From Draconibacterium sediminis (GTDB lineage: Bacteria; Bacteroidota; Bacteroidia; Bacteroidales; Prolixibacteraceae): a stretch of DNA of 64,000 nucleotides. Of the stretch, positions 1 to 9,053 are shown piece by piece (position 1 is the stretch's first letter; each line of letters begins with the position of its first letter). The stretch spans positions 1 to 64,000 of the forward strand of contig NZ_JRHC01000010.1 of assembly GCF_000949475.1 (NCBI RefSeq), written 5' to 3'. Below the pieces are notes generated by a model. The model did not search any database. It saw only the letters and a list, made by a program, of their open reading frames with translations, and was not told where the DNA came from. A program made the translations under genes and the position numbers.

Positions 1-1
1 C

Positions 2-1468
2 CGTGCAGCACTCGACATAAAACCCGAAGAATCGTACGCACAACAACGCATCGATGAAATAGGAAACGTGCTGGCACAACTTTCAGCAGCACAAAAAGCC
101 TACGAAGATGCTGTTACCGAGGCTGACCGCGAATTCCGTAACGAAAGTTGGGAGGCGGCGATTGCAGCTTACAATACGGCTAAACAAGCCAAAGCAAACG
201 AAACTTACCCCGATGAGCAGCTGGCCAAAATCGATTCGATTGTGACAACAAGAGAACGTATTGCAAGGGAAGAAGCTGAAGCAGAAGCCGCCCGTTTGGC
301 TGCTATCCAGGCTGAGAAGGATAAAAACTATAACGATGCCATTGCCCGTGCCGACGAACTGTTTGCCGCTGAGAATTACGAAGAATCGCGCAATGAATAC
401 CGTGCAGCTCAGGATATAAAACCGGAAGAATTGTATCCGCCGCAACGTATCGATGAGATCGACCGGATTTTAAGAGAGTTAGCGGCTGCGCAGGCAGCGA
501 AGGAAGAGTTAGACAGGAAATATGCGAATTTGATTATGCAGGCCGACCGTTTCTTCTCTGCAAATAGTTTCACGCCATCAAAACAGAATTACACCGAAGC
601 GCTGGCATTAAAACCTGAAGAAACGTATCCGAAAGATAAAATTGCGGAAATAGATAGGATTTTAGAGCAACGAGCTATCGACGAAAAATACAGAAATGTA
701 ATTGTTGTGGCCGACGGTCATTTCAGAACACAGTCGTACGATGATGCCCGCCTGCAATACGAGATTGCTTTGGGAGTAAAACCGGATGAAGAATATCCGA
801 AAGAACAGATTCGGAAAATCGATGCAATTCGCGAAAACGAACGCCAGCAAATTGCGCAGGAACAAGCTAATGCCGAGGACCTGTCCAGAAGGAGAGATCA
901 GATTGCTGCGCTGGAAGAGGAGTTGGATGAACAACGAATTCTGGAAGAATCAGGTTTAAATGCACTCTATGATCAGATCATTAAAAAGGCCGATGGTTCT
1001 TTTGATATCGAACTGTACAACGTGTCGAGAGCGTGGTACTACAAAGCACAGGATCTGAAACCGGAGGAAACTTATCCGCCACGTCGAATTGCCGAAATTA
1101 ACCGGATACTGGGCGAAATGATGATGAGTGAACGCGACCGCGAATACCAGCGTTTTATCGATCTGGCGGATGAAAGTTTCAGGAATAACGAGCTGGCAGT
1201 AGCCAGAGGTTGGTACAACCAGGCATTGTCGCAAAAGGATAGTGAAAACTATCCGAAAGAGCAGCTCCGTGAAATTGAACGTCGTGTAGCCGAGCGTGTT
1301 GCAGGCCAGAGTCAGCAGCAGTTTGAAAACTTTAAAACCACGGCCACCAGTGCTTTCGAAGCGGGGAATTATAATGTGGCCCGTTTCTACTACCGAAAAG
1401 CGTTGGAATTAAGATCGGATGACGCAGAGGTGAAAGCAAAACTTCAGGAAATAGAGTCCATGCAATAA
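2..1468 (+). CDS. TPR-like repeat protein, 5' truncated by the window
   Basis: The reading frame is open from base 2, so the start lies before the window; the GTG at 68 is internal. The visible ~488 residues are a tandem array of TPR-derived helical repeats of roughly 50-85 residues. Each ends in the signature K-P-x-E-x-Y-P-x4-I-x-x-I-D-x-I, and eight copies can be counted, the last one degenerate. Ala/Glu/Gln-rich helical linkers (coiled-coil-like) separate them. Such arrays normally act as protein-protein scaffolds. No signal peptide or domain outside the repeats is visible because the N-terminus is missing. A strong terminator follows directly. The specific function is unknown to me. Confidence 0.85.
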   Translation, partial: RAALDIKPEESYAQQRIDEIGNVLAQLSAAQKAYEDAVTEADREFRNESWEAAIAAYNTAKQAKANETYPDEQLAKIDSIVTTRERIAREEAEAEAARLAAIQAEKDKNYNDAIARADELFAAENYEESRNEYRAAQDIKPEELYPPQRIDEIDRILRELAAAQAAKEELDRKYANLIMQADRFFSANSFTPSKQNYTEALALKPEETYPKDKIAEIDRILEQRAIDEKYRNVIVVADGHFRTQSYDDARLQYEIALGVKPDEEYPKEQIRKIDAIRENERQQIAQEQANAEDLSRRRDQIAALEEELDEQRILEESGLNALYDQIIKKADGSFDIELYNVSRAWYYKAQDLKPEETYPPRRIAEINRILGEMMMSERDREYQRFIDLADESFRNNELAVARGWYNQALSQKDSENYPKEQLREIERRVAERVAGQSQQQFENFKTTATSAFEAGNYNVARFYYRKALELRSDDAEVKAKLQEIESMQ

Positions 1469-1473
1469 CGCAC

Positions 1474-1507
1474 AAAGCCCGGTAATATTAAACTACCGGG
1501 CTTTTTT
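1474..1507 (+). terminator. Rho-independent terminator after the repeat protein
   Basis: An 11-bp perfect stem (AAAGCCCGGTA / TACCGGGCTTT) with a 9-base loop runs into a T-tract. It lies 6 bases after the stop codon of the upstream gene. Confidence 0.9.
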
Positions 1508-1522
1508 ATGATCAGATAATTC

Positions 1523-2209
1523 TTACAGCTTAACAAATTCTTTTCGTATACATTTTAGCATATCCAGGTCCAGCGCTTCCGAGAAAATGCGCACAATGTG
1601 AATGAGTTTACCATTGTTGAAAAGCACGCCCTGCTCGGCATCAAAAAGCTTACAAACACCGTTATATCTGATTTGTGTAATTGCACGCTGGAATTCTTCC
1701 GATTCAAAATGCCGGTCAACAATAAAATATCCTTTGTGCTCTTCTACCTGGTCGATAAAAAAATCGGGCTCCAATTCTTTTAAAACAAAAACTTTGCTTA
1801 CAATCGTTTTCACCTCTTCCTCCAGGTGGATTTTTTCAACGAGGGGCATATTTTTTTCGCTTAAACACTTTTGCAATTTTACCAACTGGCTGTAATCCGG
1901 AAAGTCTTTTACACGTATTGCCGGGAATTGTTTATCACCCGATTCTATAATTGCACTGGCGATATTTATACGTTCATGCAAACACTTTTCAATACCTGGT
2001 GTGTAGCACATCAATTGTTCCAGGAAATGGAATCTTTTCGTAAAAAGAAAGATTGAATTAGGAGTGGCTGTTCGTGGGGAGTGCCCGTAATAATCGGCAT
2101 ACGGACTGGAGGCTTCAGCGATATAAACATTGTTTGGTGTGCTTAATGCTATCTGAACGAGTTTTTCATGTTTGATAACAATCCCGTTTAAATGTATGGT
2201 ATTTTCCAT
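1523..2209 (-). CDS. Unknown protein, 228 aa
   Basis: An intact ORF with an ATG start and no signal peptide, transmembrane segment or motif I recognise, so probably cytosolic. The composition is mixed alpha/beta with scattered Cys (for example LMCY, EKCLHER, LQKCL, GVCKL, MLKCIR) that do not form an obvious metal site. It converges on the preceding gene, and a 476-base AT-rich region lies upstream of it, so it is probably a single-gene transcript. It could be a lineage-specific hypothetical. Real coding status is supported by length and ordinary codon use only. Confidence 0.7.
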   Translation of the reverse strand: MENTIHLNGIVIKHEKLVQIALSTPNNVYIAEASSPYADYYGHSPRTATPNSIFLFTKRFHFLEQLMCYTPGIEKCLHERINIASAIIESGDKQFPAIRVKDFPDYSQLVKLQKCLSEKNMPLVEKIHLEEEVKTIVSKVFVLKELEPDFFIDQVEEHKGYFIVDRHFESEEFQRAITQIRYNGVCKLFDAEQGVLFNNGKLIHIVRIFSEALDLDMLKCIRKEFVKL

Positions 2210-2685
2210 GGCAGTTATTTTAAGTTAGTTGAGTGGAAATGAAAAAAAACTGTATCCAACAATACGATTACGGATGACTAAATGTTATACGCAGTTTATT
2301 TCCGGTATCAAAAAACACGCAATCAACCGAAAAGTACAACTTATGAAAACATGACAAATGTTTAGTTTCTAAAAGCAATTATTTGTTATTATTGTGTTGA
2401 CGAAATGTTATTTATATTGTATTTTATTTGTCAATTTGTGATTTATAAAGCTTCATTGTGTATGTTTCGTTTGATAATTGACAAAATAATTATGAATTTT
2501 AAATAGGTTGAACTGGTAATTATTAGGACGTTTATATACCTATTAATTTAGTTACAACAAAATATTTAATACATTTCTACAGGATATCTAAAAAAAAAAC
2601 GGTGCTTCTGAGGTGATAACCAAAAGGTGATAATCTGCCAGAATAGCCCATTTTGTAAAACCATAAAAAAAACAATTTGAATCGC
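2210..2685. other. AT-rich divergent intergenic region
   Basis: About 476 bases of very AT-rich DNA between divergent genes, presumably carrying both promoters. The only pattern seen is a 9-base direct repeat AGGTGATAA at 2611-2619 and 2625-2633, some 55-75 bases before the peptidase start. No ORF or RNA gene is visible. Confidence 0.6.
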
Positions 2686-4365
2686 ATGAAAAAAATTTCT
2701 TTATTCTTTGTTCTGTTTATTTCGGGGCATTTATTATTTGCCCAAAATGAGGTTGAAAAAGGCCTGGAGGCTATCACCATGGAATCGCTAAAAGGGCAAT
2801 TAGAGTTTCTGGCATCCGACTGGACTGAAGGCCGTGCGGTAGGAACAAAAGGCGCCTATATGGCTGCCGATTACATTGCATCGATGTTTCAAACCTATGG
2901 AGTAAAACCATTTGGCGATGTAGCTTTCACGCAGCCATCGCGAAGTGAGCGTATGGCCGGTGCAAGACCTGAGCCTTATTATACTTATTTTCAGAATTTT
3001 GGCCTTATAGAGTACGAACCCGGCGACGAGCAGGTGTTTTCGGTTGTTACCAGCAAACCGGGAAGCGAAAGTTCGATGGATTTTACCTTTAAAACCGATT
3101 TTTATGTGCAAACCGGAACGGTCGGTCAAAAAGTTCAGGCCCCGTTGGTTTTTGCCGGTTATGGCTATTCTGACGAGGATAAAACATACGACGATCTGAA
3201 AAAGATTGACGTTGATGGAAAGATTGTTGTAATTCTGCAGGGCTACCCGGGACATAAAGACACAACCTCGGTGGCCTATAAAAAGTATAAACCTGAAGGA
3301 CGTTATGCAGCCTACTATCTCGAGCGCGATAAAATGAAGAATCTACAGGATGCAGGAGCTTTGGCGGTAATTTACATCAGCCCGGATGGAAACCCGATGA
3401 TGGGCTGGGCGCAAAACAATGTTTACAGAGACAACGGTGGTTTTAACGAAAGTGATAAACGACCAAACCCATATTACGGAAACAGAATGTCGTTACCGGG
3501 AAAAGAGATCGGTGGAAACTTGTCAACTTTCACGGTGTCATCGCGTGTTGTGAACGAAATTTTGTCGGGATCAGGCATCGACATTGAAAAATTTGAAGAG
3601 AAAGCCGCCACTGACATGGAACCAGCCTCAAAAATTTTAGGCGGAAAATCGGTGGCTTTTAAAACTACTGTTAATTCAAACGTTGTAAATGCCCGAAACG
3701 TTGTGGGGTATATCGAAGGCGAAAACAAAGATGAGTTTATTGTTGTTGGCGGCCACTACGATCATTTGGGAAAAGTGGATGGCATTATTTACAACGGAGC
3801 TGACGATAACGCTTCGGGAACGGTTGGTGTAATGGAAATTGCCAAAGCTTTTATGGCCACCGGAAAGAAACCTGAAAAATCGGTTGTATTCGCTGCCTGG
3901 ACGGGCGAAGAGAAAGGTTTGTTTGGGTCGAATTATTTTGTTCGCGATGCCAAAGAGAAGGAGATGAACGTAGTGCTGAATTTGAACTACGATATGATTG
4001 CACGAAATCCTGAAGGCGATTCATTGGGCAACCAGGCACATATGGTTTACACGGAAGCAAACACTTTAATTGGCGAAACCACCAAAAAGAATATTGAAGA
4101 TTTTGATATTAACCTGGATCTGGAATTACGTCCGTCGGAGCGTCCCGGAGGAGGTAGCGATCATGCACCATTTGCGCAGGAAGATATCCCGATTTTCTAT
4201 TTTATGGCTGCCATGCACCCTGATTATCATCAACCATCTGATGAGTTGAGCAAAATAAACTGGGAGAAAATGCAGAACATAATTAAGGTTGGATTTTTGA
4301 ATACCTGGAAGTTTGCGAACAGCGATGACTGGAAAAAAACAACGGTTAAACCTAAAGCAGAGTAA
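2686..4365 (+). CDS. Secreted M28-family zinc aminopeptidase
   Basis: 559 aa from the ATG at 2686; an upstream in-frame TTG at 2677 is less likely because the signal peptide begins MKKISLFF and ends near FAQ (residue ~20). The C-terminal half is an M28 peptidase with the full co-catalytic two-zinc site: H357 (HYDH), D373 (ADDNASG), the E408/E409 pair (TGEEKG), D436 (NYDM) and H493 (SDHAPF). The region between about 110 and 250 (including GYGYSDEDKTYDDL and DVDGKIVVIL) fits a protease-associated (PA) insert. Likely a periplasmic or outer-membrane peptidase that trims N-terminal residues from peptides. Probably monocistronic, followed by a terminator. Confidence 0.93.
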   Translation: MKKISLFFVLFISGHLLFAQNEVEKGLEAITMESLKGQLEFLASDWTEGRAVGTKGAYMAADYIASMFQTYGVKPFGDVAFTQPSRSERMAGARPEPYYTYFQNFGLIEYEPGDEQVFSVVTSKPGSESSMDFTFKTDFYVQTGTVGQKVQAPLVFAGYGYSDEDKTYDDLKKIDVDGKIVVILQGYPGHKDTTSVAYKKYKPEGRYAAYYLERDKMKNLQDAGALAVIYISPDGNPMMGWAQNNVYRDNGGFNESDKRPNPYYGNRMSLPGKEIGGNLSTFTVSSRVVNEILSGSGIDIEKFEEKAATDMEPASKILGGKSVAFKTTVNSNVVNARNVVGYIEGENKDEFIVVGGHYDHLGKVDGIIYNGADDNASGTVGVMEIAKAFMATGKKPEKSVVFAAWTGEEKGLFGSNYFVRDAKEKEMNVVLNLNYDMIARNPEGDSLGNQAHMVYTEANTLIGETTKKNIEDFDINLDLELRPSERPGGGSDHAPFAQEDIPIFYFMAAMHPDYHQPSDELSKINWEKMQNIIKVGFLNTWKFANSDDWKKTTVKPKAE

Positions 4366-4384
4366 AAACAGATTTTACACAAAT

Positions 4385-4417
4385 AGAAAAGGCTACCAGA
4401 TTTTGGTAGCCTTTTCT
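4385..4417. terminator. Bidirectional terminator between convergent genes
   Basis: A 14-bp stem, AGAAAAGGCTACCA / TGGTAGCCTTTTCT, with a 5-base loop. A-rich on one flank and T-rich on the other, it can serve both the peptidase gene and the convergent phosphorylase gene. Confidence 0.85.
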
Positions 4418-4444
4418 ATATGGCATTGGGTTGAATCTCTTTAA

Positions 4445-6130
4445 TTAACTTTTAACCATCCATAAACACTGGTAGGCCTTTAGTTTGTCGGAATCAAATA
4501 TTGAATCCGAAATCAAATCATAAGTAAATTCTACTGGAATTTCAATTTCCTTTTCTTCGTCGCAAAGATTGATGATTACCAAAATTTTTTGATCTTTTGT
4601 TTCACGTTGAAGAACAAACAAATCGGTTCCAAAATCCAGTATTTCCTGAATGGCATTTGGATGAAACGCCTCTTGCTTTTTACGCATCAGAATAAGTTTC
4701 TGTAACGCTTCAAATACCTTTTTCTGTGGGGTATCACCACTCAGAACATTCTGCAATTCATCAAGCTGCCATTTGCGGCGGTTTATGGTACGGTTGTGTT
4801 GCGTTTTTTCCACACCCTCGTAATAATTTGGCGTTGCAGTTAAACTGTGAATATAAAATGCCGGCACACCTGCCAAACTCATCATACAAATCTGCGAAGC
4901 CAGGAATCTTTCAGTCTGTAGCCGGTCTTCGCCCTTATGGGTTCCTTTAAGTGCATCAAAATAGGTGATGTTCAATTCGTACGGACTTTGGCTGCCATCG
5001 GGGTTGGATTTGTAGTTTATCCTACCGCCAAAACCTTTCATATTTTCCACCAACGCGTTTTTCTCATCGTCGGGTAAAAGTCCTTCCAGCGGACGAACAC
5101 CAATACCGTCGTGCGATGCCGTAAAATTGAAAAATGTTTTTTCGCCGTCGAGCTGTGGGAGGCTTTTTGCCCAGGTGGTTAAATAACTTGAATTACCCGT
5201 ATGCAACGCATGCAACAAAAGGGGAGGGAGGCTGAACTGGTAAACCATATGTGCTTCGTCGCCATCGCCAAAATAGCTCAGGTTTTCTTTGTTGGGCACA
5301 TTGGTCTCTGTCAATATTATGGTATTCGGATTAATAAACTCAGCAACATCGCGCATTAATTTTACCACTTCGTGTGTTTCGGGCAAATGCAAACAAGTTG
5401 TGCCAACTACTTTCCACAAAAACGCAATGGCATCAAGGCGAATAATACGTGCACCTTTGTCGATGTAGCCAAGAAGGATGTCCATCATTTCAACCAGCAG
5501 ATCCGGGTTTGAGAAATTCAGATCCACCTGATCAGCACTAAACGTTGTCCAAACATGCCGGGTGCCGTTTGCTGTTTCGTACGGTGTTAAAAGTGGTGTG
5601 CTTCGCGGACGAGTAACCTGCGAAAGATCTGTTTCCGGATCTTCGGTTATAAAATAATCTTTACCCGTACCGTGTTGTTTTAGAAAGTTTTTAAACCACT
5701 GGCTTTTGCTCGATGCATGATTGATCACCAAATCGGCCATCAGGTCGTAATCCTTTGTCAGGTCTTCAAAATCACGCCAGTCGCCCAGTTCGGGATTCAC
5801 CTCTCTGAAATCGATCACCGAAAACCCATCGTCGCTGCTGTACGGGAAAAAAGGCAGAATATGAACAACGGTTAATTGTTCGTTCAGTTTTTCGTTTAAA
5901 AAAGTGCGTAGTGTTTGCAACGGAGCTTCATCGTCTGTTTTAACGCTGTCGCCGTATGTGATTAAAACCACATCCTTTTCGTTCCATTTCTGCCCTTTTG
6001 ATGAGTTAATCCGGTAGGTTGAAATAACACGTATCAGATCGGAAAGAATTGATTTCTCATACTTATCCTTGTAGATAAACTTTAGCCGACTTTCAATTTT
6101 TTTAATGAAAGAAGTATCGGGATTAATCAT
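4445..6130 (-). CDS. GH13_18 sugar phosphorylase (glucosylglycerate/sucrose phosphorylase type)
   Basis: A 561-aa GH13 (beta/alpha)8 enzyme. The retaining triad is visible: nucleophile D233 (IIRLDAIAF), acid/base E275 (ILTETN) and transition-state Asp D341 (ASHDGIG). The early motif ADLVINHAS matches region I. The stretch after the nucleophile (FLWK, then CLHLPETHEV) and the text after the acid/base (NVPNKENLSYFGDGDEAHMVYQF) are typical of the subgroup that includes glucosylglycerate phosphorylase and YcjM rather than bifidobacterial sucrose phosphorylase. No signal peptide, so cytosolic phosphorolysis giving a hexose 1-phosphate is expected. It is the last gene of a five-gene minus-strand cluster, 14 bases after a GT81-like synthase. 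Exact acceptor (glycerate, sucrose, other) cannot be read from sequence. Confidence 0.88.
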   Translation of the reverse strand: MINPDTSFIKKIESRLKFIYKDKYEKSILSDLIRVISTYRINSSKGQKWNEKDVVLITYGDSVKTDDEAPLQTLRTFLNEKLNEQLTVVHILPFFPYSSDDGFSVIDFREVNPELGDWRDFEDLTKDYDLMADLVINHASSKSQWFKNFLKQHGTGKDYFITEDPETDLSQVTRPRSTPLLTPYETANGTRHVWTTFSADQVDLNFSNPDLLVEMMDILLGYIDKGARIIRLDAIAFLWKVVGTTCLHLPETHEVVKLMRDVAEFINPNTIILTETNVPNKENLSYFGDGDEAHMVYQFSLPPLLLHALHTGNSSYLTTWAKSLPQLDGEKTFFNFTASHDGIGVRPLEGLLPDDEKNALVENMKGFGGRINYKSNPDGSQSPYELNITYFDALKGTHKGEDRLQTERFLASQICMMSLAGVPAFYIHSLTATPNYYEGVEKTQHNRTINRRKWQLDELQNVLSGDTPQKKVFEALQKLILMRKKQEAFHPNAIQEILDFGTDLFVLQRETKDQKILVIINLCDEEKEIEIPVEFTYDLISDSIFDSDKLKAYQCLWMVKS

Positions 6131-6144
6131 ATTTCTTCAGGTTT

Positions 6145-7362
6145 TTAAATGATTTTGTTATCTGCTTCTACTATCTCATGAAACTCTTCCAATATGTCGG
6201 GGAATGCGCTTTGTACGCGTTTCCAGCTTGGCATTAGCGGTACGGTGTCGGGATTGTTCAAATAATCAATTCCTGCCTGGTACACATTTTTTACAAACAG
6301 ATCGATCACTTCCTCTTCTCTGTGGAAATCATACGAAAGACCGTTCATTGCTGCATCTGCCTTGTAAAGTTCCACAAATTCAAGTGCTATCCGATAATAT
6401 GTTGCTTTTAGTGTACGGAAGAATTCCGGTGTTAACGTAATACCATCGGTGGCAAGTTTTCCAAAAATAGCCCGCGAAACGTCGCGACTCATTTTCGATA
6501 ACCCTTTTTCTGCATCCTCGGCAGAAAGCGATTGGTGTTTGTGATCGTAACGGTCGGCAATTTCAACCTGGCAAATCCGGTTTAACGAGTTGTTTCGTTC
6601 AACCTCGTTTAGAATACCAATTTCAAGCCCCCAATCGTACGGAATACGGATGGTTTTAATAATATCAGCACGCATCGAAAATTCGCCTGCCAGCGGGTAA
6701 CGAAAACTATCAAGGTATTCGAGGTAAGTATGGTGGCCGAGAAGTTTTTTTAGCGTTCGTAACAGCGGGGTAACCAATAATCGTACAGCCCGACCATGCA
6801 ACTTTTCGTCATCGGTTCTGAAATAATATCCTTTACAATATTTAAAGTTAAATGAAGGGTCGGCAACCGGGTAAACTAAGCGTGCCAGCATTTCGCGGTT
6901 GTAGGTAATAATGTCGGCATCGTGCAGCGCAATCGCTTCTGATCGGTTGGATGCAATCATGTAACCAAAACAGAACCACACATTTCGTCCTTTTCCGGGA
7001 ACGGTGGTAACGATATTCTTCGATGCCAGCTTCTTTTTGAATTCCTGCATACGTGGCCCGTCGTTCCATAAAACACGGTGATGTTGCGGTAACTCAGCAA
7101 AAAACTCCAACGCATTTTTGTATTGATAATCATCGGCGCGGTCTAATCCAATTACGATTTCAGAAATGTATGGTATCCCTTTTAAAATTGATACAATATC
7201 TTTTAATGCCTGGCGCGAAAGTTCTGAATATAAGGAAGGAATAATTAATCCAATGGGACGTTTTTTACTAAATTTTTCCAATTTTTGTTCCAGCTCTTCA
7301 TATGGTCTGGCACGTAAATTATGCAGTGTTGCTACAAATCCATTCTGATAAAAATCTCCCAT
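6145..7362 (-). CDS. GT81-like glycosyltransferase (glucosyl-3-phosphoglycerate synthase type)
   Basis: A 405-aa GT-A fold transferase. The N-terminal nucleotide-sugar half includes GLIIPSLYSE, a GKGRN loop and the acidic metal/NDP motif HDADI. The C-terminal half has the acceptor-side features GEFSMRADI and DWGLEIGIL that resemble GpgS and related GT81 enzymes. GpgS couples an NDP-hexose to 3-phosphoglycerate, the first step of glucosylglycerate synthesis. Cytosolic, no signal peptide. It sits immediately upstream of the GH13_18 phosphorylase and downstream of GT4 and HAD genes, supporting a glycosylglycerate pathway. Sugar donor is not determined, and mannosyl-transfer is possible. Confidence 0.8.
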   Translation of the reverse strand: MGDFYQNGFVATLHNLRARPYEELEQKLEKFSKKRPIGLIIPSLYSELSRQALKDIVSILKGIPYISEIVIGLDRADDYQYKNALEFFAELPQHHRVLWNDGPRMQEFKKKLASKNIVTTVPGKGRNVWFCFGYMIASNRSEAIALHDADIITYNREMLARLVYPVADPSFNFKYCKGYYFRTDDEKLHGRAVRLLVTPLLRTLKKLLGHHTYLEYLDSFRYPLAGEFSMRADIIKTIRIPYDWGLEIGILNEVERNNSLNRICQVEIADRYDHKHQSLSAEDAEKGLSKMSRDVSRAIFGKLATDGITLTPEFFRTLKATYYRIALEFVELYKADAAMNGLSYDFHREEEVIDLFVKNVYQAGIDYLNNPDTVPLMPSWKRVQSAFPDILEEFHEIVEADNKII

Positions 7363-7509
7363 TTTCTACTATTTTAGTGTGTCAAATAACTGATGTATGG
7401 TGCCGTCTTTCCGGCAACCTCTTAAATATAAAAAAACATTTGTTTTAAACATTCCCCATCTGTTTTCAAATGGAATGTTAGGCCGAATAATTAACATGCA
7501 CCTTTCGTA

Positions 7510-8961
7510 TTATAATTCGCGCATGTACATACTTTTTATAATTGGTTCGAGTTTATCAGCAATTATTTTATGATCGAGTTTTTCCTTTAGCACTTTTAGG
7601 TTGTGCATTACCACCTGGTTACGGTACGAAATATCGGTAAGCAGGCGGTAGGCCGAATCAACCAGATCATCAGTTACTCCGCCACCGTCAATCGCCGGAA
7701 GGTCAAAACCGTATTGCTCAATCTCTTCTTTATAAACCTCGTATTTGTTAATTACCGCCGGCAGTCCGTATGACATCATTTCCAGCAGGTTATTACCAAA
7801 ACCTTCCACATCGCTGAAATAAGTTCCAATTCCGCCATGAGCAGCAACAATTGAAGGTACTTCAGCAAATTTGTAGAACTTTCTGTCTACAATAATATCG
7901 CGGTGCGAAAGAATGTTGTGTTCGCCAAAAATCAGCACTACATTGCTGTCGGGATGTGCCTTACAAAGTTCGGTATAATGTACGTAAAGGTTGTTAAGGT
8001 ATTGGTTTTGCTCGTCGCCCGAATGACCACTAACAATTACTGCAACACATTTTTTCTCGCGGTTTTTGGTGAATTTCTTCTCCAGCTCAAAAGCCAGATC
8101 GATGGCCAGCTCGATTTTCTTTCGCGGAACAACGCGGGTGTGCTGTAACAGAATTACGGTTTCATCTATAGTAAAACCACGGCTTTCAACTTGCTGCACC
8201 AGCCCAATGTCTTTAAAAAATGAGTCGTTGTAATTGTCTTGAGCCGGGCAAATCAGTTCTTCTGTTGCAGGATCAATGTCTTCCCAAACCCATGGAATTT
8301 CGCAGGTGTTAGGAACAACCGTTGTTCGCAACTTAAAGAATTTCTCCAGTTTGCTGGCGTTGTGTTGTTCGAAAAGCCTTTTGCCCAAATCGATTTGCTG
8401 TTTATTGATAAAGGCAATCGAATTTACAAAGGTAACTCCCGGCAGGTATTTTAAATATTTCTGAATCACTTCATTGGGATTCGAAAATATATCGCGCTCA
8501 AAATATGAGTCGTGCCACCAAACCATTAATTTTGGCCAGATAATTCCTTCGGCGCGCAGCTCTTCAATGTAATAACCTAAACCGACTGCTGTTATGAAAT
8601 TATATGGGTGCGATGTATTGTGCGCAATAATCAGATCGATATCGTTTTCATCAACCCATTCCTGAATTACATGTTTGGCATACAACGCATTTTCATGAAT
8701 CAATTCATCAAGGCCCTCGGTGTCGGGATTATTGAAATTATTCAAAATGGTTTTATGTGCCTCGCTTTTATGCCAGAACACATCGTTTGTTTGTGCATTA
8801 AAACGCGGCGATGAGTGCGCGGCCAAAAAGAAAAAGTTACCAATGTTTATGTCGAGGTGTTCCGACATGGCTTCAACTGTTTGGTCGATAACAATGGAAA
8901 CTCCATCGTTTTTACCAATTAAGGAATGGATAATTCCTACGCGTAATTCGTTTAACTTCAT
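7510..8961 (-). CDS. GT4-like glycosyltransferase, possible second sugar-adding enzyme
   Basis: 483 aa. The N-terminal Rossmann half begins VGIIHSLIGKNDGVSIVID, and the C-terminal half carries the GT-B donor-site motif EGFGNNLLEMMSYGLP with a VVPRKKIELAI element before it. These are hallmarks of retaining GT4-type transferases. Length and context resemble mannosylglucosyl-3-phosphoglycerate synthase (MggA) of the Petrotoga pathway, but I cannot verify orthology. It is in the same strand and cluster as a GT81-like synthase (147 bases downstream) and a HAD phosphatase (92 bases upstream). An alternative role is a generic glycan or trehalose-type transferase. Confidence 0.75.
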   Translation of the reverse strand: MKLNELRVGIIHSLIGKNDGVSIVIDQTVEAMSEHLDINIGNFFFLAAHSSPRFNAQTNDVFWHKSEAHKTILNNFNNPDTEGLDELIHENALYAKHVIQEWVDENDIDLIIAHNTSHPYNFITAVGLGYYIEELRAEGIIWPKLMVWWHDSYFERDIFSNPNEVIQKYLKYLPGVTFVNSIAFINKQQIDLGKRLFEQHNASKLEKFFKLRTTVVPNTCEIPWVWEDIDPATEELICPAQDNYNDSFFKDIGLVQQVESRGFTIDETVILLQHTRVVPRKKIELAIDLAFELEKKFTKNREKKCVAVIVSGHSGDEQNQYLNNLYVHYTELCKAHPDSNVVLIFGEHNILSHRDIIVDRKFYKFAEVPSIVAAHGGIGTYFSDVEGFGNNLLEMMSYGLPAVINKYEVYKEEIEQYGFDLPAIDGGGVTDDLVDSAYRLLTDISYRNQVVMHNLKVLKEKLDHKIIADKLEPIIKSMYMREL

Positions 8962-8991
8962 TCGTTAATATTTTTATTTTTCAGTGGTAAC

Positions 8992-9013
8992 TCATCCGCC
9001 AACTGGCGGATGA
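8992..9013. repeat. Perfect 10-bp palindromic element in the operon gap
   Basis: TCATCCGCCA-AC-TGGCGGATGA lies in the 92-base gap between the HAD and GT4 genes. There is no T-tract on either side, so it is not a standard terminator. The same core, CATCCGYCA-N2-TGRCGGATG, recurs at 49287-49305 with a compensating base-pair change. Confidence 0.7.
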
Positions 9014-9053
9014 TCATGTTAAAGTTGTTAAAGCACTTTTTTAGATGCTCGTT

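Noticed and set aside
2800-3255. Minus-strand ORF of 151 codons inside the M28 peptidase gene
   Set aside because: Shadow of a strongly supported gene with full catalytic motifs; no recognisable domain or start signal.
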